In this document: positions 53,020 through 61,315 of the stretch, piece by piece
Layout of the letters: the number at the start of each line of letters is the position of its first letter
Position numbering within the stretch: position 1 is the stretch's first letter
Assembly: GCA_029202985.1 (NCBI GenBank)
Contig: CP119316.1
Location: forward strand, 1,488,001-1,552,000
Direction of reading: 5' to 3'
From: Candidatus Andeanibacterium colombiense
GTDB taxonomy: Bacteria; Pseudomonadota; Alphaproteobacteria; Sphingomonadales; Sphingomonadaceae
Length of the DNA: 64,000 nt
Notes under the pieces: generated by a model
Databases searched by the model: none
What the model was told of the DNA's origin: nothing
What the model saw: the letters and a program-made list of their open reading frames with translations, nothing else
Translations under genes and position numbers: made by a program

Positions 53020-54081
53020 ATGACTTTGGGAAAACCCGGCCGCAGGGCGCTTGCTGCCCTGGCGTTCATGACGCTCGCGGCGACGCCGGCCGGGTCCCTT
53101 TTCGCGCAGGATAATCGGGCGCAGCAGAACCTCACCGTGGTCCCGCCGGTGCCGACCGGCTTCAAGGCGCCGCAGACGGTCTGGGGCGAACCCGACTTCC
53201 GCGGCGGTTGGCCGATCGATCATCTGAACGGCCGCACCCCGCTCCAGCGCGATCCGGCCGACGGCAACCGCGTGTTCCTCACCGACGCCGAATTCGCCGA
53301 GCGCGACGCACAGGTGCAGGTCCTCGCCAAGCGTTACGAAAGCGAGGACGCCAAGGGCACGATGGGCATCGGCCATTGGGCCGAGGTCTATCCGGCCAAT
53401 CGCCGGACCAGCTGGATCATCGATCCGCCCAACGGCCGCCTGCCTGCCTTCACGCCCGAGGGCGAGCGCCGCTCGAAGCTGATGCGCTCCACCTGGGGCG
53501 AGCAGAATTTCCAGTGGGTGACCGATTTCGACAGCTGGGACCGCTGCATCACCCGCGGCATGCCCGCTTCGATGTTCCCGTTCATGTACAACAACGGGAT
53601 GCGCATCTTCCAGTCGCCGGGCCTCGTCGCGCTGCAGCTGGAAATGGTCCACGAGACACGGATGATCTACACCGACGGGCGCACCCCGGTGCCGCGCCAG
53701 ATCCGGGAATGGCTCGGCGAAAGCCGCGGCCACTGGGAGCATGGCAATACACTGGTGATCGAAACCACCAATTTCATGCCCGGCCCTTCGGCGACCAATA
53801 TCGGCACCACCGGCTCGCCGCCGACCAATAACACGCCGATCAGCGAGAACGCGAAGATCACCGAACGGCTGACTATGACCGGGCGCGACACGATCACTTA
53901 TGAGGTGACGATGGACGATCCGACGGTGTTCACCGCCCCGTGGACTGCACGCCTCGATTGGCAGCGCAACGACGATTACGGGATTTTCGAATACGCCTGC
54001 CACGAAGGCGATGTGCAGGTGCGCAATTACATAAATGCCACGCGCGCTTCGGCGGCGGGGGCGACAAAAACAGGGGAGTAG
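53020..54081 (+). CDS. Exported protein of unknown function, paralogue 3
   Basis: A 353-residue paralogue with a signal (RALAALAFMTLAATPAGSLFA). It contains WGEPDFRGGWPIDHLNGR, FDSWDRCITRGMPASMF at residue 170, ETTNFMPGPSATNIGTT and YGIFEYACHEGDVQVRNY. It resembles paralogue 1 more than paralogue 2, so a second duplication is likely. Starts four bases after paralogue 2 and ends five bases before the esterase gene. Confidence 0.83.
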   Translation: MTLGKPGRRALAALAFMTLAATPAGSLFAQDNRAQQNLTVVPPVPTGFKAPQTVWGEPDFRGGWPIDHLNGRTPLQRDPADGNRVFLTDAEFAERDAQVQVLAKRYESEDAKGTMGIGHWAEVYPANRRTSWIIDPPNGRLPAFTPEGERRSKLMRSTWGEQNFQWVTDFDSWDRCITRGMPASMFPFMYNNGMRIFQSPGLVALQLEMVHETRMIYTDGRTPVPRQIREWLGESRGHWEHGNTLVIETTNFMPGPSATNIGTTGSPPTNNTPISENAKITERLTMTGRDTITYEVTMDDPTVFTAPWTARLDWQRNDDYGIFEYACHEGDVQVRNYINATRASAAGATKTGE

Positions 54082-54086
54082 ATACC

Positions 54087-55721
54087 ATGAACACAAGCGC
54101 AACCGCGCTTCGCGCCGCGCTCGTCTCGACGCTTGCCGCCACGCTTCTTGCCACGGCAGGCTCCGCCCAGGCCGAGATCCGCCAGCCGGTCAAGACCGCG
54201 CAGGGCATGATCAAGGGCGCCTCCGCCGGCAAGGGCGTTACCGTATTCAAGGGCATCCCCTTCGGCGCCGCGCCGGTGGGCGCGCTGCGCTTCCAGCCCG
54301 CCCAGGCTCCGGCCGCATGGGACGGCGTGCGCGACGGCACCAAGTGGGGCGACGTTTGCGTCCAGCCGCCCGCACCGACCCGCCCGATCGGCGTGAACCA
54401 GGCGACCGACATGCCGGATTCGCCGAAGATCTCGGAAGACTGCCTCAACCTCGCTTTGTGGACCGGCGCCAAGGGCGCGGGCGAGAAGCGCCCGGTGATG
54501 GTATGGTTCTACGGCGGCGCCTATGCCGAAGGCGGCAATTCGATGCCCTTTGCCGACGGCACCAACCTTGCCGCCAAGGGCGCGATCGTGGTCGCGGTCA
54601 ACTACCGCGTCGGCGCATTCGGCTTCCTCTCCTATCCGGGGCTCGACGCGACCTCCCCGCACAATGCCTCGGGCAACCAGGCGCTGTCGGACGGGATCGC
54701 CGCGCTTGAATGGGTCAAGCAGAACATCGCCAAGTTCGGCGGCGACCCGAACAATGTGACGATCTTCGGCCAGTCGGCCGGCGCCTGCATCTCCGCCGCG
54801 CTGGTTGGATCGCCGCAGGCCAAGGGCCTGTTCAACAAGGCGATCTCGCAGAGCGGCGCCTGGGGCGGGCTGACCGCCGCACCGATGATGACGCGCGAGG
54901 CGGCCGAGAAGAATTCAGTCGCCGCGCTCGAGAAGCTCGGCGTTCACAGCCTTGCCGATCTGCAGGCACTGCCAGCCGAGAAGCTCGCGGGGATCCGCGC
55001 ACAGGGGATCATCGTGGACGGCTGGATCGTGCCCGAAGATTTGACCAAGACCTTCGCCGACGGGCGCCAGAACAAGGTCGACGTGCTGATCGGATCGAAC
55101 GCCAATGAAGGCGGCAGCTTCGCCTTCGGCCCGCCGACCACCGCGGAAAGCTGGAAGGCCGGCGCCGCGCAGCGCTGGAAGGACCTCGCCAATGTCGGGC
55201 TCGCCGCCTATCCGGCGACCACCGACGAGCAGGCTAAAATCTTCGCGACCCGGCCCTTCACCGACGGGATCGCATGGTACATGCACCGCTATGCCGACGA
55301 TCAGACGAAGGCGGGCAAGACCGCGTGGCTGTATCAGTTCGCGCACAACCCGCCGGCCGCCGAAGACAAGCCGAGCGGCGGCGCGACCCACGCGTCGGAC
55401 CTCGCCTATGTGTTCGACAATCTCGACAAGCCGCGCGAAGTGCCGGATCCGAGCTCGCCCGAAGTCGCGAGCAAGAGCCCGGCCGACATCAAACTTGCGG
55501 ACCAGATGGCGAGCTATTGGGTGAATTTCGCCCGCACCGGCAATCCGAACGGCAAGGGCCTGCCCAGGTGGGAGCCGGCTTCGAAAATGGCACGCAACCA
55601 GGCGTTCCTGCTGAAGGCCGACGACAAATCCGCCACCGGCGACACAATGACCAACGATCAGGTCAAACTCTACGATTCGCTGTTCGCGCGCGATGTCGCC
55701 GGCCCGTTGGGGGTCAAGTAA
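54087..55721 (+). CDS. Exported type B carboxylesterase
   Basis: A 544-residue alpha/beta-hydrolase of the carboxylesterase/cholinesterase family, with a signal peptide (ALVSTLAATLLATAGSAQA). The nucleophile Ser is in FGQSAGAC, the acid is the Glu of SNANEGGSF and the His is in GATHASDLAYVF. The oxyanion hole is in WFYGGAYAEGG. It should hydrolyse an ester in the periplasm; with PQQ dehydrogenases beside it, release of an alcohol for oxidation is a reasonable model. The ATG follows AGGGGAGTAGATACC and the paralogue 3 stop. Confidence 0.93.
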   Translation: MNTSATALRAALVSTLAATLLATAGSAQAEIRQPVKTAQGMIKGASAGKGVTVFKGIPFGAAPVGALRFQPAQAPAAWDGVRDGTKWGDVCVQPPAPTRPIGVNQATDMPDSPKISEDCLNLALWTGAKGAGEKRPVMVWFYGGAYAEGGNSMPFADGTNLAAKGAIVVAVNYRVGAFGFLSYPGLDATSPHNASGNQALSDGIAALEWVKQNIAKFGGDPNNVTIFGQSAGACISAALVGSPQAKGLFNKAISQSGAWGGLTAAPMMTREAAEKNSVAALEKLGVHSLADLQALPAEKLAGIRAQGIIVDGWIVPEDLTKTFADGRQNKVDVLIGSNANEGGSFAFGPPTTAESWKAGAAQRWKDLANVGLAAYPATTDEQAKIFATRPFTDGIAWYMHRYADDQTKAGKTAWLYQFAHNPPAAEDKPSGGATHASDLAYVFDNLDKPREVPDPSSPEVASKSPADIKLADQMASYWVNFARTGNPNGKGLPRWEPASKMARNQAFLLKADDKSATGDTMTNDQVKLYDSLFARDVAGPLGVK

Positions 55722-55921
55722 ACCAAACCGGAATGGCCGCGCGATCCGATCGGGATTGCGCGGCTTTCGGAGGTTTCGACCGCTGAAACACGGCGTCAAA
55801 AAACACCCGGTACTTGCGAAGCACCGTTGCCACGCAGGCTCCGCACGTATAGGACAAAGTCAAAGAACGTTCATCTTGGATCGGATAGAACGTTTGGGAT
55901 CAACCCTTGGGAGAGTACTTT

Positions 55922-57853
55922 ATGCGTCGGACCGGGGCCGCTTTTCTGGCAACGATATCCGTTATCGGCGTGCTCGCCGGGGCTTCCGCCCGGGCGCGCA
56001 TCCCTGACGGCGACTGGGCGACGATCAACCGCGATCTCGCCGCGACGCGCTATTCTCCGCTGGACCAGATCAACAAAACCAATGTTTCCGGCCTGAAGCA
56101 GGTGTGGAGCTATCAGCTCAAGACTTTCAGCACCGCGGTGCCAATTGTGGTCAATGGGGTGATGTATGTTCCGGCCGGCTCCCGCGTGGTCGCGCTCGAC
56201 CCGGTCACCGGCAAGGAAATCTGGGTTCACCAGGAAGCCCAGCCGGCCAATCCGACGCCCGGCCCGATGGGTCCCGGAGGCGTCAGTTTCTCGACTCGCG
56301 GCGTCGGCTACTGGCCCGGCGACAAAAAAACCCCGCCGCGCATCCTGGTAACGATGGGCAGCAAGCTGGTCGCGCTCGACGCGAAGACCGGCAAGCCGGT
56401 CAAGGGTTTCGGCCAGGGCGGTTATGCCGAGATGGTCCCGAGCTATGGCGGCACCCCGACGATCGTCGGCGACATTGCGATCGTCGGCGCCGCCTCGCTC
56501 GAGAACACCCAGGGCGGCGCGGCCAATCCGCGCGGCTTCGACGTGCGCACCGGCAAGAAGGTCTGGGAATTCCAGACCGTGCCGAAGGAAGGCCAGCCCC
56601 ATAACGACACCTGGGGCGGCGGCTGGAAGGATCGCGGCGGCACCAATATGTGGGGCTTCGCGGCTACGGTCGATGAGGACAAGGGCATCGCCTATCTGCC
56701 GATCGGCGGACCTGCTGCCAATTACTACGGCGGCGATCGCCCCGGCTCGAACCTCTACGGCAACTCGGTGGTCGCGGTCGATGCGAAGACCGGCGAATAC
56801 AAGTGGCACTTCCAGACGGTGCACCACGATCTGTGGGATTCCGACCTGCCGACCGCCGGCCCGCTGTTCACCGCGAACATCGACGGCAAGGCCGAGAAGG
56901 TCATCGCGACGATCAACAAGACCAGCAATTTCTTCGTGCTCGACGCGGGCGACGGCAAGCCCGCGCTGCCGGTGGAAGAGCGCGCGGTTCCGGCGGGTGA
57001 AGTCCCGGGCGAATATTACAGCCCGACCCAGCCATTCCCGGTCAAGACCCCGCCGCTCAGCCGCGTGGCGATGAGCTGGAACGACATCGTCTCTCCGGAA
57101 GACACCACGCCCGAGCATTCGGCCGCGTGCCACGATATGTGGAACAAGGCCGGCGGCTTCGTGAACCTCGGGCCCTACACTCCGTTCCCCTATCACGCAG
57201 AGGGCGACAAGCCGCGCTCGGCGATCCAACTCCCCGGCGGCACCGGCGGGGTCAACTGGGGCGGGGAAGCGGTCGATCCGGCGAGCGGGATCGTTTACAT
57301 GAATGCGCAGGCGACCTCGCTGGTCGGCTGGATCGAAAAGGTGCCCGCAGGCGCCAAGCCGTTCAGCTTCGATGCGACCCAGGCCCCGGCCTATGATCGC
57401 GCCAGCGTCGACGGCAAGGGCCCGTTCTTCAGTTTCTCGGCCCCGATTTCGGGCAAGTATGACGACAACGGCCGCCCGGTCGGCACCAGCGTGCCGTGCT
57501 ACAAGGGCCCTTGGGCGCAGCTGACCGCGGTCGATGCCAACACCGGCGCGGTCAAATGGGCGGTTCCGCTGGGCGAGTACGACGATTTGCCCGAAGGCCG
57601 GAAGCTGCAGGGCAACGCCGGCAGCGCGGGTCCGACCGTCACCGGCGGCGGGCTGGTGTTCGTCGGTGCGACCAATGACAAGCGCTTCCGTGCGTTTGAT
57701 GCTGCAACCGGCAAGGAATTGTGGCAGGCGGCGCTGCAGAACAGCGCCAATGCCAATCCGATGAGCTATAGAGGCAGCAACGGCAAACAATATGTCGCCA
57801 TTATCGCGGGCGGTGCGGTCGTCAGTTTCGCGCTGCCTGAACAGGGTACCTAG
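55922..57853 (+). CDS. PQQ-type beta-propeller dehydrogenase (3)
   Basis: A 643-residue exported quinoprotein with a signal (AAFLATISVIGVLAGASA). HHDLWDSDLP gives Asp306, and the Lys in INKTSNFFVLD is Lys333, with the 27-residue spacing kept, but the following Gly and Arg of the usual motif are lost (FFVLDAGDG). Cys403 and Cys526 match the Cys pair in propeller 1, and the two proteins are closer to each other than to propeller 2. The 200-base gap upstream holds TTGCCA and TATAGG-like boxes. TTGGGAGAG precedes the ATG. Confidence 0.88.
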   Translation: MRRTGAAFLATISVIGVLAGASARARIPDGDWATINRDLAATRYSPLDQINKTNVSGLKQVWSYQLKTFSTAVPIVVNGVMYVPAGSRVVALDPVTGKEIWVHQEAQPANPTPGPMGPGGVSFSTRGVGYWPGDKKTPPRILVTMGSKLVALDAKTGKPVKGFGQGGYAEMVPSYGGTPTIVGDIAIVGAASLENTQGGAANPRGFDVRTGKKVWEFQTVPKEGQPHNDTWGGGWKDRGGTNMWGFAATVDEDKGIAYLPIGGPAANYYGGDRPGSNLYGNSVVAVDAKTGEYKWHFQTVHHDLWDSDLPTAGPLFTANIDGKAEKVIATINKTSNFFVLDAGDGKPALPVEERAVPAGEVPGEYYSPTQPFPVKTPPLSRVAMSWNDIVSPEDTTPEHSAACHDMWNKAGGFVNLGPYTPFPYHAEGDKPRSAIQLPGGTGGVNWGGEAVDPASGIVYMNAQATSLVGWIEKVPAGAKPFSFDATQAPAYDRASVDGKGPFFSFSAPISGKYDDNGRPVGTSVPCYKGPWAQLTAVDANTGAVKWAVPLGEYDDLPEGRKLQGNAGSAGPTVTGGGLVFVGATNDKRFRAFDAATGKELWQAALQNSANANPMSYRGSNGKQYVAIIAGGAVVSFALPEQGT

Positions 57854-57863
57854 AGGAGAGTTT

Positions 57864-58748
57864 ATGCTGGGAAAGACCAAAATCGTGATGCAGGTGGCCG
57901 CCGCGGCGCTGCTGCTTGCGGGGGCTAGCGATGTGGCGCTGGCCAAGGCAGCCACCAAGGCGGCTCCGGCTGCTGCGGTGGATTCGATGCAGCTTGGCGG
58001 CCACCCGAACTTCAACGGCGTGTGGCAGGTACTGAACAGCGCCGACTGGGATCTCGAGCCGCATTCGGCCGCGACCACCCCGGCCGGCGAGCGTGCGCTC
58101 GGCGCCCTCGTTGCCCAGCCCGCCGGCCTCGGCGTGGTCGAAGGCGGCACGATCCCCTACAAGCCCGAAGCCAAGGCGCTGAAGGACACGAACAAGGCCA
58201 ATGCGCCGGGTCATGACGCGGAAGCCATGTGCTATTTGCCGGGCATTCCGCGCGCGACCTACATCAATCTGCCGTTCCAGATCGTGCAGGGTGACAAGGG
58301 CGACCTGCTGTTCGTTTACGAATATGCCTCGGCCAACCGCGTGATCCACATGCAGGACGTCGGCGTGCCGCCGATCGATACCTGGATGGGCACGTCCTAC
58401 GGTTCGTGGGAAGGCGACACGCTCAAGGTCGTTACCCTGGGCCAGAGCCCGGGCGACGTGAAGCTGCCGGGCGGCGCGCTGGAACCCGGCGTGACCTGGC
58501 TCGACCGCCAGGGCAATTATCTGACCAACACCGCCGCGGTGACCGAGACTTTCAAGTTCATCGACAAGGACCATATCCAGTATACGGCCACGATCGACGA
58601 TCCTTCGGTCTACTCGAAGCCCTGGACCATCTCCATGCCGCTTTACCGCCGCGTGGAAGCCAATGCCCAGCTGCTTGAGTTCAAGTGCGTACCCTTCTCG
58701 GAGATGCTGCTGTACGGCGATCTTCTGGAAAACAAGCCTGGGAAGTGA
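57864..58748 (+). CDS. Exported protein of unknown function, distant paralogue 4
   Basis: A 294-residue exported protein with a signal peptide (VAAAALLLAGASDVALA). It shares with the three paralogues upstream the N-terminal PNFNGVWQV and the C-terminal DPSVYSKPWTISMPLYRR followed by LLEFKC, but lacks DSWDRC. The sequence AMCYLPGIPRATYINLPFQIV takes its place. Starts ten bases after the third propeller gene with GAGGAGAG, so it should be cotranscribed with it. Confidence 0.8.
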   Translation: MLGKTKIVMQVAAAALLLAGASDVALAKAATKAAPAAAVDSMQLGGHPNFNGVWQVLNSADWDLEPHSAATTPAGERALGALVAQPAGLGVVEGGTIPYKPEAKALKDTNKANAPGHDAEAMCYLPGIPRATYINLPFQIVQGDKGDLLFVYEYASANRVIHMQDVGVPPIDTWMGTSYGSWEGDTLKVVTLGQSPGDVKLPGGALEPGVTWLDRQGNYLTNTAAVTETFKFIDKDHIQYTATIDDPSVYSKPWTISMPLYRRVEANAQLLEFKCVPFSEMLLYGDLLENKPGK

Positions 58749-58802
58749 GGGGGAGCCCCCGCCCTCTCGAAACGAGTAAGTACTTAAAGGAGTGACACAA
58801 CC

Positions 58803-59225
58803 ATGCGTATGAAGACCTTGCGGACTGCCGTTCTCGGCGCCCTGCTGGCGGTCGGCGCTGCGGGTACGGCGTATGCCCACCACTCGTTCGCTGCCGAATT
58901 CGACCGTAACAAGCCGATCAAGCTCCAGGGCACGGTCGTGAAGTTCGAATGGGTTAACCCCCATTCGTGGATTCACATCAAGCTGCCCGACGGCACGGTG
59001 TGGCGCGTTGAAGGCGGTGCGCCCAGCGCCCTGCTCCGCCGCGGCTGGAACCGGAACTCGCTGCCGGCCGGCACCAAGATCATCGTGAACGCTTTCCGTT
59101 CGCGCGATGGTGACACCCGCGCCTCGGCCGCCGAGATCAGCTTCCCGGACGGCCGTTCGCTGTCGCTCGGCAACCCGACGACCGAAGCGGTCGCCGCTGC
59201 CGCACAGCGCGCCAAAGGCAACTAA
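58803..59225 (+). CDS. DUF6152-family exported protein
   Basis: A 140-residue protein with a signal (GALLAVGAAGTAYA) leading to HHSFAAEFDRNKPIKLQG, TVVKFEWVNPHSWIHI and RRGWNRNSLPAG, as in DUF6152, a small beta-rich domain common next to the same multi-copy protein families in sphingomonads and acidobacteria. AAGGAGTG precedes the ATG. Last gene of the island, followed by a strong terminator. Confidence 0.88.
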   Translation: MRMKTLRTAVLGALLAVGAAGTAYAHHSFAAEFDRNKPIKLQGTVVKFEWVNPHSWIHIKLPDGTVWRVEGGAPSALLRRGWNRNSLPAGTKIIVNAFRSRDGDTRASAAEISFPDGRSLSLGNPTTEAVAAAAQRAKGN

Positions 59226-59255
59226 GCCCCAAGCGCCGGCGCAAGCTGAAACAAC

Positions 59256-59291
59256 AAAACGCCCTCGCAGCCCAAGCTGCGGGGGCGTTTT
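59256..59291 (+). terminator. Rho-independent terminator at the end of the PQQ island
   Basis: AAAACGCCCTCGCAG and CTGCGGGGGCGTTTT form a stem of about 15 pairs (one mismatch) with a CCCAAG loop, then TGCTTTCT. It lies 30 bases after the DUF6152 stop. Confidence 0.85.
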
Positions 59292-59302
59292 GCTTTCTGC
59301 GT

Positions 59303-59390
59303 CGTCATTGCGAGGGGCCGAAGACCGCGCGGCAATCCAGAACGTTTGTGCGTGACGCCCTGCATGGCTTCGCTTCGCTCGCAATGACGA
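59303..59390. repeat. Family A palindromic repeat, copy 4
   Basis: CGTCATTGCGAGG and GCTCGCAATGACGA outer arms, with GCAATCCAGAA inside. It separates the terminator of the PQQ island from the stop of the efflux permease gene. Confidence 0.85.
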
Positions 59391-59399
59391 AAATCTGAA

Positions 59400-60599
59400 C
59401 TACTCGTGCCGCAGCGCCTCGATCGGATCGAGCGCCGAGGCCTTGCGGGCGGGGAAGTAGCCGAACACCACCCCGATCAGCGCCGAGATCACGAAGCTCA
59501 ACACGTTGATGAACGGGCTGAACACGAAGGGAATGTCGATCGCCTTGGCCGCGGCGAAGGAGAACACGAAGCCGAGCACGATCCCGACCAGCCCGCCGAA
59601 GCAGCACAGCACGACCGCTTCGGTCAGGAACTGCAGCCGCACCTCGCGCGCCAGAGCGCCGATCGCGAGCCGGATGCCGATCTCTCGGGTGCGCTCGGTC
59701 ACCGAGACCAGCATGATATTCATGATCCCGACCCCGCCGACGATCAGGCTGATCGATGCGATCGCCGAAACCATCGCGGTCAGGATGCCGACCGCACTCG
59801 ACACCGCGTCGTTGACCTGCGCGGTATCGAGCACGTTGAAATCGTTCGGCTGCCCTTCCTGCAGGCGGCGCCGTTCGCGCAGCAGGTCGATCAGCCCGTC
59901 CTGCATCGTCCCGCTGTCGTAGCCCGGGTCGTAGGAGATCACCATGTAGCCGATGCTGTCGCCGCCGATGAAGCGGCGCTGGACGTTCTTGATCGGCATA
60001 AACACCGAATTGTCGTCATCCTGCCCCTGCCCGCCGTTCGCGCGGGTGTGGAACATGCCGATCACCGTGCAGGATACGTCGTTCAGCCGCAGCCGCTCGC
60101 CGATCGGGCTCGCGTCGGTCACGAAGATCTCCTGATAGACCTTCGGCCCGATGATGCAGACGTTGGCGCCGGAGGCTTCCTCGGCCGGCGTGAAGCGGCG
60201 GCCCTCGTCCATCCCGATCCCGCGCGCATCCATGAATGCGCCCGACACGCCCTCGACCTTCGAGTTCCAGTCCTGGCCGTTATGGACCGCCTTGACACTC
60301 GTACTCACCTCCCCCGCGACCGATTTCACCCCGGCGATCTGTTCGCGCACCGCGACGATATCATCGTCTTCGAGTGCGCGCGGCTGGCGCGAATCGTCCA
60401 CCTGCTGCGGAAATACGATGAACACGTTGGAGCCGAGCGAACTGATCTGTTCCTTGATCGACGCGGTCGCGCCATTGCCGAGCGTGACCATCGTGATCAC
60501 CGCCGAAACGCCGATGATGATCCCGATCGTGGTGAGAAAGCTGCGCAGCAGATGACGGCGAATTTCCGACAGCGCGAGCATAAGCGTCGTGAGCAGCAT
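59400..60599 (-). CDS. MacB-like ABC transporter permease
   Basis: A 399-residue permease with one TM near residues 20-40, a periplasmic MacB_PCD domain (about 45-245), and three TM helices in the FtsX-like C-terminal part (SLIVGGVGIMNIMLVSVTERTREIGIRLAIGA). In E. coli MacB the ATPase and permease are one chain; here they are separate. The ATG overlaps the stop of the ATPase gene. Exports macrolide-like or peptide/lipid substrates to a TolC-type channel. Confidence 0.92.
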   Translation of the reverse strand: MLLTTLMLALSEIRRHLLRSFLTTIGIIIGVSAVITMVTLGNGATASIKEQISSLGSNVFIVFPQQVDDSRQPRALEDDDIVAVREQIAGVKSVAGEVSTSVKAVHNGQDWNSKVEGVSGAFMDARGIGMDEGRRFTPAEEASGANVCIIGPKVYQEIFVTDASPIGERLRLNDVSCTVIGMFHTRANGGQGQDDDNSVFMPIKNVQRRFIGGDSIGYMVISYDPGYDSGTMQDGLIDLLRERRRLQEGQPNDFNVLDTAQVNDAVSSAVGILTAMVSAIASISLIVGGVGIMNIMLVSVTERTREIGIRLAIGALAREVRLQFLTEAVVLCCFGGLVGIVLGFVFSFAAAKAIDIPFVFSPFINVLSFVISALIGVVFGYFPARKASALDPIEALRHE

Positions 60600-61315
60600 C
60601 AGGCGTGCCCTCCGGCAAGCGACTTGTTGCCCTTCTCGACCCGCTCGACCAGCCCGTCGCGGAAATGGATGATGGTCTTCGCGTATTCGGCCATCTCGGG
60701 CTCGTGGGTGACGAGGATGATCGTGATCCCGCGCGCGTTGAGCGTGGTGAGCAGCTCCATGATCTCGACCGAGCGTTCGCTGTCGAGGTTACCGGTCGGC
60801 TCGTCCGCCAGCAGCACTTCGGGATCGCTGACCAGCGCACGCGCGATCGCGACGCGCTGCTGCTGGCCGCCGGAAAGCTCTGCCGGCGTATGCTCGGCCC
60901 AAGGTTCGAGGCCGACCTGCGCGAGCGCCTTGAGCGCCGCCTCCCGCCGTTCGGCCTTGGGCACGCCGCGATAGAGCAGCGGCAGCTCGACATTCTCGAC
61001 CGCGGAGGTCCGCGCGAGCAGGTTGAAGCCCTGGAACACGAAGCCGAGATAGCGCCGCCGGAGCAGCGAGCGTTGGTCGCGGTTCAAGGCCTGAACCTCG
61101 ACCCCGAGAAAGCGGAAGATCCCCGAACTCGGGGAATCGAGGCAGCCGAGGATGTTCATCGTCGTCGATTTGCCGGAGCCCGACGGCCCCATCACCGCGA
61201 CGAAATCGCCGCGGTCGATGTTGACGTCGATCCCCTTCAGCGCCTGGAACGCCGCTTCGCCCTGGCCGAAGGTCTTGGTGATCCCGCGCAGTTCTATGAG
61301 GTGCCTCGAGCTCAC
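60599..61315 (-). CDS. MacB-like ABC transporter ATP-binding protein
   Basis: A 238-residue LolD/MacB-type ATPase. Walker A GPSGSGKST, signature LSGGQQQRVAIARAL, Walker B VLLADEPTGNLD and VTHEPEMAEYA are intact. It overlaps both neighbours in the efflux operon by one to four bases. Confidence 0.94.
   Translation of the reverse strand: MSSRHLIELRGITKTFGQGEAAFQALKGIDVNIDRGDFVAVMGPSGSGKSTTMNILGCLDSPSSGIFRFLGVEVQALNRDQRSLLRRRYLGFVFQGFNLLARTSAVENVELPLLYRGVPKAERREAALKALAQVGLEPWAEHTPAELSGGQQQRVAIARALVSDPEVLLADEPTGNLDSERSVEIMELLTTLNARGITIILVTHEPEMAEYAKTIIHFRDGLVERVEKGNKSLAGGHA

Noticed and set aside
28199..59390. The palindromic repeats as a CRISPR array or as insertion sequences
   Set aside because: Copies are far apart, internally palindromic, and have no spacers of regular size. 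No transposase or cas gene lies in the window.
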